A stretch of DNA of 64,000 bases from Heterobilharzia americana. Taxonomy: Eukaryota; Platyhelminthes; Trematoda; Strigeidida; Schistosomatidae. The notes beneath the pieces were generated by a model. It saw nothing but the letters and a program-made list of their open reading frames with translations, made no database searches and was not told the DNA's origin. Shown piece by piece: positions 1-11,900 of this stretch. Location: NCBI GenBank assembly GCA_944470555.2, contig OX104130.1, positions 4,340,001 through 4,404,000 of the forward strand, given 5' to 3'. Positions within the stretch are counted from its first letter, which is position 1, and every line of letters starts with the position of its first letter. A program made the translations under genes and the position numbers.

Positions 1-60
1 CAGGACTCGAACCAATGACGTTTGGAATACCAGCCCCATATTCTAACCACTGAGCTAGTT
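1..60 (-). repeat. tRNA-like SINE head, cut by window edge
   Basis: The minus strand reads tagctcagtggttagaat ... ggttcgagtcctg, i.e. A-box-like and B-box-like promoter sequences about 35 bases apart. The 3' side is cut off at position 1. A true tRNA gene cannot be excluded, but the acceptor stem does not pair visibly and similar SINE heads are common here. Confidence 0.4.
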
Positions 61-144
61 ATAAGATTTCACTTCAATCAATCAGTTTAATGAATAAATA
101 TGCCAGCAGACCAAGGAACCCTTCGTTAATAGTAATGACAGATA

Positions 145-310
145 CTGGCTGGCTAACATGAGGATCCCGGACGCGTGTTTCGTCCTAGTTGTGACTCATC
201 AGCTGAATGTGCTAGGATTCCACTGCTAAACATTATAGATTACTGTTATCAAACTGAGACTTCAAGTAGTATCAAGGGATTCACATGGGAGCCCATAAGC
301 CACTAGAGGG
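145..310 (-). repeat. Hammerhead-bearing SINE-like repeat (Sm-alpha type)
   Basis: The minus strand carries CTGATGAG (195-202), a short stem II closed by GTC/GAC, CGAAAC (177-182) and a GTC cleavage triplet (170-172). All catalytic-core elements of a hammerhead ribozyme are present, with the canonical GTC. Stem I is partly degraded (TCAG opposite CGGG). The plus-side flank holds the gattcacatgggagcccat stretch seen after other copies. Confidence 0.7.
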
Positions 311-654
311 CGACCAGTTACAAGCAATGACACAAAACAACGCCTGATTAGAATTCTGTATCTCAGTCCTTATAGGTGTAGTAATAAAGGAGAATGAAAC
401 ATAATACGCTCAGTCTAACTAAAACATTTGATGATATCTGAAGAGGAAAGTGACAAAGTGAAAGTAAGCTGAAACAAGTACAATGGAGATCAATGCAATA
501 CAAACCATTGGTGACTGTATAGAAGAGTTGGTTATAGTGTTATAGCTGAAAAGTGGGAAAATGTGAACCTCAGAGAAGTGTCATTTATCAGCAGCTCTTA
601 ACTGACCCCTCTGTCATCCATTTATGTATCACTTACAGCAGTTCAAAAGTAATC

Positions 655-967
655 CCTGCTTGTTGAGTGAAATTCATTATTGTGCATTATGTCATTTTTT
701 GTTCTTGAAATTGATTGTTTCATCTTCTTCATAAATTATGGTGCGTTATGATTAGGCGGGCAACTTAGTTTTATATAAACAGATGAATAAGATCACTTGA
801 AATACATGTGAACAATAAGTAGGGTTGAGAAGGCTGAATTGAATGACTCGTAGTGTGGACAGACTGAATGTAATAAGAGAGTGGGTAAGTATATTCTAGA
901 CCAATCATATGCAAGGTCACCGTTAACAGCGGATCAGCGGATCACGTGGTTCAGAAAAAAAATTACA

Positions 968-968
<1 letters not shown>
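655..968 (+). repeat. Fourth repeat family (gtagtgtggacagactg)
   Basis: cattttttgttcttgaaatt gattgtttcatcttcttcat, gtgtggacagactgaatgta ataagagagtgggtaagtat attctagaccaatcatatgc aaggtcaccgttaacagcgg. Related copies: 5030-5420, 26165-26410 and 59395-60005. Directly followed by (TA)n. Confidence 0.5.

Positions 969-1012
<44 letters not shown>
969..1012. repeat. (TA)n microsatellite
   Basis: About 21 uninterrupted TA units, next to the fourth-family repeat. Confidence 0.95.
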
Positions 1013-1015
<3 letters not shown>

Positions 1016-2640
1016 CAAGTGTACTGAAATCCACTAGAGTACAAAGGAGCTAAAGACGGCAGAAAAGGTGTATGTACACAAACTGTCACAACAAACAGGC
1101 TATCCAAAGAGTCACATCAATAAAGACCTATCCAAATGTTCTTCAACATAAAAGTCAAATCAAATAAAAGTATCATGCTTCCAATCAACATACTACTACA
1201 GTGATTTGGAATGGGTGTATCTCACACACTCAATTAAACTTTCTAAGGCATTTTGGTGCAGCCTACAAGGTCCGGGAATTAAAAAGGTGTTGTATCTGTA
1301 CTCAGTAGAATGAGAGTAACAGTCAGTCAATCAGGAATATCCGTAACGTATCTATCTATTGTTTTCATACATTGACATTGTGATTCGACCATCTATACTT
1401 TTACGGGCTTTAGCATTTCCAATGTGATGTAACAGAACATTGGTAGGCTAGCAACCTTCTTTCATCCCCTCTCTAAGTCCTCCGGTATGACGTCAGTGGA
1501 AGTAGGATCAACTCGCACAGAGTAACAACAGTTAGAACCAGTGTGTTGCGGATTTTTCCCAGTCCACTAACCATAGGACCCAATAGGAGACCCAAGTCAA
1601 GGTAAACAGGCCAACAGGTTAGATTGGGGAAATAACAAGAAGAAAACGCATAAGTAACCTATAAAATCAACTCCACCACTTGCACTGATCATAATTTTGA
1701 ACAATCCACTGATGGAAATCAGATAGCAGTTGAACGGCACAATATATAGTCATTCTTCTCCTCAATACATATCAATCTATACAATTTCTTGGGACACATG
1801 ACTTCAAAGTGTATGAAAGAATTCTTTGATGTATGGCGTTCTGATGGATTACTGCTCAATAGATAGAGTTAAGGTTAGATATCATCTGTGAACTACTGAA
1901 CTACAAAATCATAAGGCTTACAAATCCTACTTTTCTTCTAAGTAAACAAAATCTCCGCCTGAGAATACAAATCACAGAAATGCTATCCATAACAAGTACA
2001 ACTGGTTGGAGTATGAAGATTGACGCCAAGTAGATAGATAAGCATAAAATCCTCAACAGTGGACTTAGAGAAGATAGATAAAGGTCGAAGAAGCTAGAGC
2101 TACAAAAGGGAACGAGTTAGCAATAACGAAACGGACCAATCATTCATATGCATCCTCATGAAAAACAGTTAACAGCAGGGTCTAAAATAAAGTCAACAGC
2201 TTTGTCTAGGAGAATTCATACTTCAGGAGTAATACAATTTTTAAAAGCGTCAGGTAATTGTTCTGATGCGTGCCAACAATATTTATCGTTTCTCCTTCTG
2301 TTGGCTACATAACTCAATAATGAGTATAATGAGAACATGGCATTGTATTAGATTGAAGGCAGTTAACAAGAAGCTACGTATCTTGTTGAAGGTTGGAAAA
2401 ACTTATACGGTACCCCGAAATATTGGCCGTTATGTCATTCAGTCCAACAATAGCTGAACAAGTTACCACTGAATTGTTTAAAGCAAAGAAAATCCGCAAA
2501 GTTTAAGTTTTGGATAACTTGCCAACTGAATCCAGTCATCTTAGATCGATCACAACGTACTAACAAGTTAGTGGAAACATTGAGAAATCTAATGAATAAA
2601 TTTTTCCTAGTATTAAAGACCAGACAACATTGAAGTGATA
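1013..2640. other. No gene seen; 3' intron or flank of ferlin
   Basis: AT-rich sequence with no recognised exon. It was read on the minus strand for the missing ferlin transmembrane exon without success. A 63-codon plus frame at 2266-2457 has no support. The ggctagcaaccttctttcat stretch near 1447 and the gtatgacgtcagtggaagta block near 1485 recall fragments of dispersed repeats. Confidence 0.5.
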
Positions 2641-2800
2641 TTAGGATCTGGTAGATCAGTTGGTAGAGCACAGGGTAGATGACCCTCAGAGGTCACTGGT
2701 TCGAATCCTATCGCAGCCCAGATTTTCATTTTACCTTCAACCAACTATCACCCAGTATCAAAAATATAAGTCGGTCAAACAACGAATCAATCTCAGATAA
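2640..2800 (+). repeat. tRNA-like SINE
   Basis: Contains gtagatcagttggtagagca (A box) and ggttcgaatcc (B box), then cagattttcattttaccttc and the acccagtatcaaaaatataa tail. The same tail occurs in copies at 17.5, 25.2, 25.5, 43.7 and 46.4 kb. The tRNA-like part cannot fold with a paired acceptor stem. It lies just downstream of the last ferlin exon found. Confidence 0.65.
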
Positions 2801-2860
2801 TCAAAGTGATAAGATTAGTTATCAGTCAATTATATATATGTATACAGACGATAAACTGAC

Positions 2861-2970
2861 TTTGGAGGGTCTAAATGAGGATTTTCATTTGGATCTTCAC
2901 GTGCTTTACCAGCTGGTCGAAGTTCAGATTCTGCTTTTGTCACCAATTCCATCTCCATTTCAATTTTACC
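2861..2970 (-). CDS. Ferlin exon: last C2G strand and juxtamembrane region
   Basis: The 110-bp exon reads [20 protein letters not shown] then [17 protein letters not shown]. It aligns with GK-EM-LEI, the RPAGKGR-EPN-NP-L-PP block immediately before the ferlin transmembrane helix. The acceptor is a short aaaaaag, the donor gtcagt, leaving two bases of a split codon. The expected next exon (SFLWF-like, membrane helix and stop) was sought in 1-2860 on the minus strand and not found, so it probably lies left of the window. Confidence 0.85.
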
Positions 2971-5900
2971 CTTTTTTATGAAAGACAAAGAAATATTGAA
3001 TTAATCATTATTATAATTTATTGTAAGTATAAACTTTAATTGATTCATGAATCAGGTTTAATTGATAACTTAGTTGATACGTAGCGACAAAAGGCAGCCA
3101 ATGGGGGAGTTGTTCTCAAGTCATGATCAGATCATATTCAGGTCGTGATTTATACATGCACTGACATCAGAACCTGATTGGAGAAGTCCGACGTCATACA
3201 AGAAATCGGATTGGTTCATTCATGGCTTCACTTTGTGAGAGTTTTGTAAATACATATATGTCATGTATTTGCCCAATAAAAGTTGTCGTCGCTGTTCTTG
3301 CAGTCATAGGTCGTCTTTGTCTTTTGATTTTTCCGCGGCTCAGTAAAGCAGAAGGTACTGAGGGAGGTCAATCGTAAAGGGATTCGGTTGAGGTGTCTGT
3401 TAAGTCTCAGTATCATTATACCCACGTGCGCAACCTCACCACTCGGTCATAACATTAGTGTATTAAGTTAATTGCATAGTAGTCAAGTGAAATTTTTAAG
3501 AGAACTGAAAGGGTGGTAATCTACGAAGCTGGTACCCTTCTTGATTTTTACCTGTTGTCTTAACTACTGAGTACCCCTATATTTTGCCTTTTGCTTGGTT
3601 TTTGCTATCAATGGGAACCAACTACATGTATCTCTAGGTCACTGAGTGTTGTTCTTGCGGAGACTAGAAACTATCATTCATCGCTTCAAACGCCAAAGAG
3701 TTATCCACTAGGCCACTGAGGTGTTTGAAGTGATGGGTACGGCGTTCGAACCTCGGTGGGGATGACATCCCTCACTGGATGCAAGTACATGCAGCTGATG
3801 AGTACGGAATGGGACGAAACGTGCATCCGGGATTTTCATGCTATTCCCCAAGATCAGTATAACATCACGAAAGAAATACTGTTCGCTTACATGTGTTGTT
3901 ATAATCTTCTGAACTGTTTAAGTAACTGTGATGACATATGCTTAGGGTGAACTGATTTCCCCTTTCAACAATCAAACACAACTGCAAACAAACAAAGATC
4001 AAACATGAGTTAATTAATTATGCATACAACTTGGAAAGAAATCTCTACAAAGACTCTAAAATGGTTCTTTGTACTTATTTCTTAGTTGAGACGTGACAAA
4101 TTATAGAAAATTCAATGAGTTCAGTGGTACAATTCTGTCTCCGTGGTACTCATCTCTCAGGGGTAAGTGTGCCCTTATACATCCATCACTCTAAAGATCA
4201 TAGAATTATCAACTATACTGATTAGTGACAAAAGTTAGTCCTTCAAGCAACTAGTATTTCCTGGCGTCTAGGTTTGGTACCTTCTCGCTGTTCACTTGAT
4301 TTGACTGTATTCGTTGTCGGAGATTCTTGATGTGATCTGTCAGCAAGCAAATAATACCATTGAAATCCACAGTGAAAGATGAAGGTAATTTATTATAAAA
4401 TGTTGTAGCTATTTAAAAAAAAACTTACAGTTAATAGTGGTGTCCCACTTTCATCATTGATGAACGGCCAATATCCATTCAGTCGTCGACATTCGAATAA
4501 GTTGACCATTTTAGTATCATTACCAACTGATTGTAGCATATTTATTGCACACTTACTACGTGTTTTTGCTGGACTAGGCATATTTGATAAATTCAACTCT
4601 AATGTGCCTAAAAAGTCATCCGGTGAGAATAGATCATTATCCCAAATTTGTAAGACTAATTGTGGACGAACACGTTGTTCTGTTATATCCATAGACCAAA
4701 AATGCTCTTTACGCTTAACAACAATTGTATTTTCAGCTGGTAGATAAAAGAAAGGGAAGACAAATCGCCAATTGAAATTCCCTTCACCACTGAGTGATCT
4801 GTAATGGACATCTGTCTTTTGACGATCATCTAAACCAGCTAACCAACCCTAAGAGAGAAAAGTAGGTGAACGTATGTAACCGTGTTACTGGAAATACACA
4901 CACAAACACATGTACAAAACTTCGTATTATATCAATTAGAAAATGGAAAACGTGAGTCTCAGCTATTGAGTCATAACATTATTGTATAGGTTGACTCGAG
5001 AGCTTTAAATTGATTCCCCATTCTACATATACTTATGATTTGGAAATAATTGCATGTTGAAAGATATCAATTATAGTGTGCTATCTTATCTTCTCTGCAT
5101 GAAATTGATTGTTTCATTTTAATAAATTATGGTACGTTGTGGTCAAGAAATCTGGTTGCATTTATACAGATAATTCAGATTGTCAAGGTTATGCTGCCAA
5201 TAAGCGCCAGACTTTCTGTCCTGTTATATGTGGTTGTAGGGGAGGGTGAAGTAGCGTGGTTAGTGGATTGAGTACGCGAGATTGGGCAAGTATATCCTAG
5301 GCCAATCACATGGAAGGTCAGAGTTAAAAGGGAGTTGGCAGAATCACGTGCTTAAGATATCTGCAACCAAAGTTATAACGAATTACCCATAGGAATAACT
5401 CAGGAGTATAACAACAACACAAATAAAAATCTAAATGAAGAATATACGAAAACTCTCTCCGAACAACTGGTTTAACAGAGTGATAATCCCTTGTCATTAG
5501 GAGACGTCTCAATAAATATGTCATAAGGGACTATTTTTCTGTAGCGAATAACTGTGTATTCACTCAAAAACGATGAAGTAACAATGGGATGTTATTCAAC
5601 TTTATGTGACTAGAATGTGGACCGTGCTTTTGATAGTGTTTTGTTCTCTGAGCTAGGTGGTTTAGTCGTAAAGTGTTCATTGTCACTCTAGGGAGCATCA
5701 TCACTACAAACTCAAGAAAGAGATGAGCTATGGGATTTTCCTCATAAGCGATTTACTAGCTCATCTCGATGACCTTGAATGTGATTGGTTGTTCCTACTA
5801 ACATCTTCTCATTGTTTCCATGCCCATTTCGATCGGTTGTTCCACCCACGCAAGCGTTGACTTCTTATTGTTTTTTGTGTTTCTTATTGGTCGATGGACT

Positions 5901-8900
5901 GGACCAATGTCAATAGATTTGTTGATCATGTTCGTCAAAAAAAGCAACCGAGTAAGATAAAAGGCTACCTACCTTTACATAGATATCAGACATCCTTTCA
6001 CCAGTTATCGATTTTTCATCAAGTACAACATCATATGTATTCCATACAACTAAGCGTAATATATATTCATTTGGTTGCCTTGGTGATATATCAAACGGTG
6101 GACCAGGTTCACCCAAACAAGTTGGAAATATATCAACCCATAATTGTAATTTACCCTGAAGTAGATAGTGAAGACAAATGGATTAGTTAGGCAGATTAGA
6201 CATAATATGCATTACTAATTTGTACCATTTCTACGGGTTCAACCGTCGAATATGGTTCATTAGCAGGCACATAAACATTCATTGATTCAATTCGGAAGTT
6301 TATAAGGACTGACTGACTGATTTTAGAGTAGTATTTGTGATGGAGTGACATCATTTAGAGAACTTCTGGGAGCCTGAGAGCACTAGACAGCCGTCTCATG
6401 TTAGTATGAGTCCACTTGGTAGTGCGCATCACAAAATCACTAGGGGTCGAACTCAGAAGAGTTAGGGTTCATCGTATTGGATGATGCTCGTGCTTTACTA
6501 CAAACTGGGGGAAGTAGGAGAATGCTGACCATTCCATTCTGACCCAGTAACTAAATAGCAACTTGCTAGCCACCAGAAGTGATGATCCTGGGTCCACTCC
6601 CTGGCAGGGTCATGGGTGTGCACTGCTGAGGAGTCGCAGACCAGGACGAAACAGCTATCCACTTATCCCAGCTCTTTAGTGGCTGTTCAACTGATGTCAG
6701 TTAGTGATGAATACCAAGTTAAAACATTCACTAAGTTGTACAACGCACCGTATTTTGTTGCTATGACTGTTTTTAATACAGAAAAAAGTAAGATAGATAG
6801 CACCTTAATTAACCTCTTTGAACATCATTCTGACGATGTTTAAGAAGAAATTCCTAATATATGTGCAATGTAACTAGTTACGAAGGTAAATACTGACTTA
6901 GTTTGAGGGCTGCTCTAGCAATTACCGAGACAATTAATTACGCTTCTTTATTTTATGACAAACTACTTTCTGACCAGAATACCGAGACCTTATTGATTGT
7001 TTCAGCAGTTGCCAGAGTGGCCTTTAAAGTTACTCTAAATATTCCATTAGATTTTGTAAGGATATTAGACTCGTTGTATACCACAGATTTTTAAGTTGCT
7101 TAACGGTATTACCTGAGTAGAATAACAATATGAACGCGTAAAAATATGTTGAGTATCGCTTGTAAAATTTCTTTGACCGATAGTACGACCTAACACTCTA
7201 TGGGCGATACGAACCTAGCAGACTACGAACGATACAAACCTAATACACAAACGAAATGACTCTAACATAAATCATAACGTCAACCACCATCGACGTGTGA
7301 AGAAGAGAAAAGAAAACAAATCGTTGGCACGGGGCTTTTTACATTCTCAACAACAGTCAATACAGTTGACACTAATGCTAAATATATACATTTCCAAATG
7401 ACCTTGACGACACAATTCAAATATGGGTTAAAATAGTTAACAGCCAATGGGAGTTCGGCCCTGAGAGGAGAGGGAAGAAAAACTAGTAAGAGTGTGAAAA
7501 ACAGCCACGGGGGTTATTTCAAGGTCATGGGCAAAACTGCAGGCCAAAGCTATGCAAAATTAGGGGTGTATAGCAAAAGGATCAACTGAAGACATCGTGG
7601 TGGTTCATAGAAGTGCCCTAGGGTTTAATTAGTGAGAACAGAGCACTCAAGTATTAACAAGAAGTGGTCTAAATTGAAATCAACATTTTAACTCGTTACC
7701 CAATAAGGTAGAGAGTTTTGGCATCTCAACTTTTTTCAATGTTACTGTGTGGTCAGGAAAAACCTTATTGGACAATTTTATCCTTCAGTTGACCAATCGA
7801 AATGCATTTTTCCAATATTTTACTTAATAGTTTTATATGTTCGTGGAAGCTGTTGTATATAAATGATATATTTTTGCCGAATATAGTATCTTCTCTGCAG
7901 TCACACACCGGTCTTTGCCTTTTGATATTCATAGTTCAATGAGGTTCTAAGGAGAAATAGTTTCCATTCGTATTTAATTGAAATAAGTTGAACAGCGGTG
8001 ACTTGAACAAACAGAGGCGTACTCGGTATCTACAGAATAGTTATCACTTCGAAAGAATAAACTATATTAGTTTTATACCTTGTATACTTACAAAAACTAT
8101 CCCTTCTTAAATTCATAGTTTGCTACCCATGTTTAAGAAAGCTAATGTCTACCATCTCACAAATAAATATTTATATTGATTGACCTATTGTAATTTCGTG
8201 TGATGTATTTTCTTGATTTCATAGTGTGACATCTACTGTGTAGTTTATTACTAGTGACTATTGTATAGTAGGCGTTGAAACTTCGCAAATGATTTGAAAA
8301 TCGTATGGTTCACTATGACATTCCTCACAGCTAAGTAGTTCTTGTCAACTGCCACTCAACTGTGGTCATCATCATCATCATCGTGATCAAAATAGGACCA
8401 GGCAATACTGAGTAACGGTTCAAGTTGCCATTCACCTCATATCAACGCATCAAGTAACAAGACAAGGAAATAAAAATCGGTAAAAGGAAGTAGAAGTAGA
8501 AAGTTGTATAAGAGAAGAAGGAAGAATAACAAGATGATGAGACTAAGTATAGCGGTTAGTGTGAGGATGCATCTGCACCACTGGTATCGATTTTGAGCCA
8601 TATCACCTAAAGTCTCCAACCACTAGTTTCTCTTGTCTAGTGGACTCCAACCACCTAGCCATAGCCATACATGGCTCAAACCAATAGTCAAGAACTTCAT
8701 GAACTGATGCATGACATTTATTTATCTGACAGGCTCAGTTTTAATAGTAGCGATAGGCAGTTTTACATCTAATGGATCTCAGAGGGTAATCTGTTTTGAG
8801 GTAATGGAGATTTTATCACTGAGGACGATGATGGAAGTGATTCACTGTTTTGTTATCCTTGATAATTTTTATGCTGCTTTTGGAACTGAATTATGAATTA

Positions 8901-11900
8901 AATTAAGGAGAACAAGAATTGTAACTGTAATGGGATTTTTCAAGCAGCCATTAACAAACAGTTTCCACAAGCTCGCTCATAGTGTATTAAACGCCTGCGT
9001 TTACACTAATGCAATCATGGTAGCATAGACTCAGTTATAGTTAAATGACAGCCAATAGGATATTACAGACTTACTCAAGGTTACATGGGACAGGAATAAC
9101 CAATCATGGTATCGTTAGGTCCTGAGGCCTGTTAATGATTTGACCGGAAGTAAACGCACACATGCATCACATGTCTATCTGACAGTCACAACTCATCAAA
9201 CTTTCTCACGTAGTTTTCATTGTCTAGATTAAAGCTTCATAAACACTACTTAATCTAACTAATCAGCATATGCACACAATGCCAAATTTTCTTAGGTAAA
9301 CTTACTTGTTCAATATTAGGCTGGAGTGGACTATACAGCATCCTTGTCTCAACATGTTCTTTCACTAGTGGCAATTTATTTAAAATATGCAAAGATAAAC
9401 GTTCTTTTGGTGGACCTAAATGTGGATTGGGCACCATACCACGTTCAAAGTCTTCCAGGACAAATACACGCTGACCAACACGACAACTTGGACTTGGTTT
9501 TATTTCTGTTGGGTCTTCATATTGAGGTGCTGGTAGAGCATAACTATCACATACAGCTAACAGTATTTCACTGGGTAACTTTGAATCTCTCCACTGATTC
9601 GGTCCAGAGGTACAATAGGATTGTGGTAGACCACATGTTGCTCGATACTTTGTTAAACGTCTATTCTCTAGGTCAATATAAGTTTGTCCAATGATATCGT
9701 CTGCACCGACTGCATCATAGTCTTTGACAGTAACATGAAGATCCTTTTCAATTGGTAAAATACACTTCAGCTGAAACATTCTGAATTATTATGGATTTTA
9801 GAAAAGAAGAGAAGTACAGTATGAGATAAAAATCAGTTTTCAAATTGAGTAGTAAATAATCTGATGAACATGAATTAAGCGTCATCTTAATCTACTAACA
9901 TGAAGTGGTGAATCACAAATTACTGCTGATTGGTACAAGTAGTATCGACTGAACTAACAGAAGTTTCAATTACTCTGCTTTTGTATTTTCATTCTTGACC
10001 CAATACATAGACATAGTCTGTTGGGTGTTGGGACTTAACTAACAAGACTCTCTGAACCTAAGCTTCGTGCAAAGCCCGCCCACTAGTATGAAAAAAACTT
10101 GTGTTTCTTCGATGTTCCAGACCAGGGTTACTCAGTAGTGAAGTCAAGGCTTTGTTCTGAGATAGTCAGGTTATGTCTGACCATTTTCAGAAGCTAGTCA
10201 TATGCCCGAAGTTTATCAAAAATACTCTAGTTTTCAGATGAAAATATCATAGGATTCAGTAACTGAATTTTTCGTCAAGTTGCACCAATTTCACCTTCTA
10301 TGGTATTCGCAAACAACTGTTCACCTGAGTAGTTTTCCAAAATTAAGTGAGTGGAATAGCTTACCTATCTAAAATGAGGTTATCCAGTGGCGTTACTTGT
10401 GATTTGGGTTCAAAAAGAAAGGTCGAATAGTTCATCAGTTTCAGACCACTAGTACTCTTAATCTTCACAAGTAGCTTGAAGCTATTTCCATCGATTATTT
10501 GTATAGATGACATCTTGTTCGATGGGCTAATTTGTTTAACTTCTGAGATTTTCAGTGGTCAGACACCTCCCAGTTACATGATTGACCTCAAGTGTATGTA
10601 AATACTTGTTCATTTTGTAATACTTAGAACTCATGTTTACAGTAGACTCCTAACTTGCATTAAATTACCAGTCAAAGAGACAAAAACGTACTAAGAGGTA
10701 GTCTGTGATCGTCAAAACAAATATCCTACTTGGTATTAAGGATGGGTAGTGTCTAGTAGTAGGGTTAAGAACTCTTGTTTAGTCCTCTTTTGGACTCGTC
10801 AGGGGGATGCGTCTGTTTCCCTTCCCTGAGACTCGAACCCACCAGTGGGAAGTAAGTGCAGCCAACTGACGAGTCCAAAATGGGAAGAAACGTATGTCCT
10901 GCATTCTACTACTAGCCATCACCTATCATTGACATCAAAATAAAATCATTGGCTACATCAAGTGCCTGTGCCTACATAAGGATCTATATACCAATGAAGG
11001 TCAGTCGATTCGGTTCGACTCAGACCAACCGATAACGGGAGGAGACAAAAAATATCTCACTGTTTCATCTACTTGCAGCTATCTATGTGTATACACTGTA
11101 GGGTTATCATGAAACTGTCGTAGAGGCTGTAAATCAAGTTCCTGAGGGGAGGAGGAGAAGGGAGAGATAGCAATAAAGCCTACAAATGATTGTGATGATA
11201 CATAAACAGGAACTACTTGACAGTTAGTTATACATTACACATAATTGGGATCTCAGGCGTCATTTTTTGAGTTAATCAGCAAGCAACAGCTTCAGTTGCC
11301 TCATTTATTGAAATATTTTGTTATGAGCAAGACATAACATAGTAACTAGTATATAGTCAAGGTTATATGAGAATTAAGAGCATGAAAATATTGATTATTC
11401 GTTGGGAAACAGACAGACGGACAGAAACTAACTTTCCAAATTCTGGATTTAAAGTATTTGGAATATATTTATCCTTTGAATTAGCTTTCTGCTGGCCAAC
11501 ATTAACTTCCACGTAGGGATCAGCCTAAAATTTCGATAGAAAAAAAATAATTCAACAATAAATAAATAAAAAAATGATAAGAAACGAGATGGAGACAAAA
11601 CATTTGAGTATGATGATGATGACTGATCGACCGATCGGTACAGAATAACCAATGTCATAGATGTGGTGTATTCTAGAGTGTTGACCATATTCTATCGAAC
11701 ATTTTGCAATGTGTAGACACCATGTTTGGGGGGAGTGGGGGCGTTCAACATGTTAGCTATTGCAGGTAGTTGACAAGAAGCTGATAGATGCTAACAAGCA
11801 TGAAGCCTGGATCAAGGATAGCTTTCTGTTGGTCGTGTCCAACGGGCTAACATCGATCAAAGTGTACTGCAATGTTTAAACTCCTAGCTTAGTGGATGCA

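Noticed and set aside
2646..2720. Genuine tRNA gene
   Set aside because: A and B boxes are present but the acceptor stem does not pair and the same tail recurs in several SINE copies.
4457..4747. 96-codon plus-strand frame
   Set aside because: Antisense to the C2G exon at 4429-4848.
5894..6190. 98-codon plus-strand frame
   Set aside because: Antisense to the C2G exon at 5973-6155.
6903..7094. 63-codon plus-strand frame
   Set aside because: Coincides with a foldback element; other copies do not keep the frame.
8437..8619. Leucine-rich membrane-like minus frame
   Set aside because: The composition comes from purine-rich plus-strand simple sequence (gaag/aag repeats); no support from splice sites or family.
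9326..9694. 122-codon plus-strand open frame
   Set aside because: It is the antisense shadow of the ferlin exon 9306-9780, whose translation matches the family closely.
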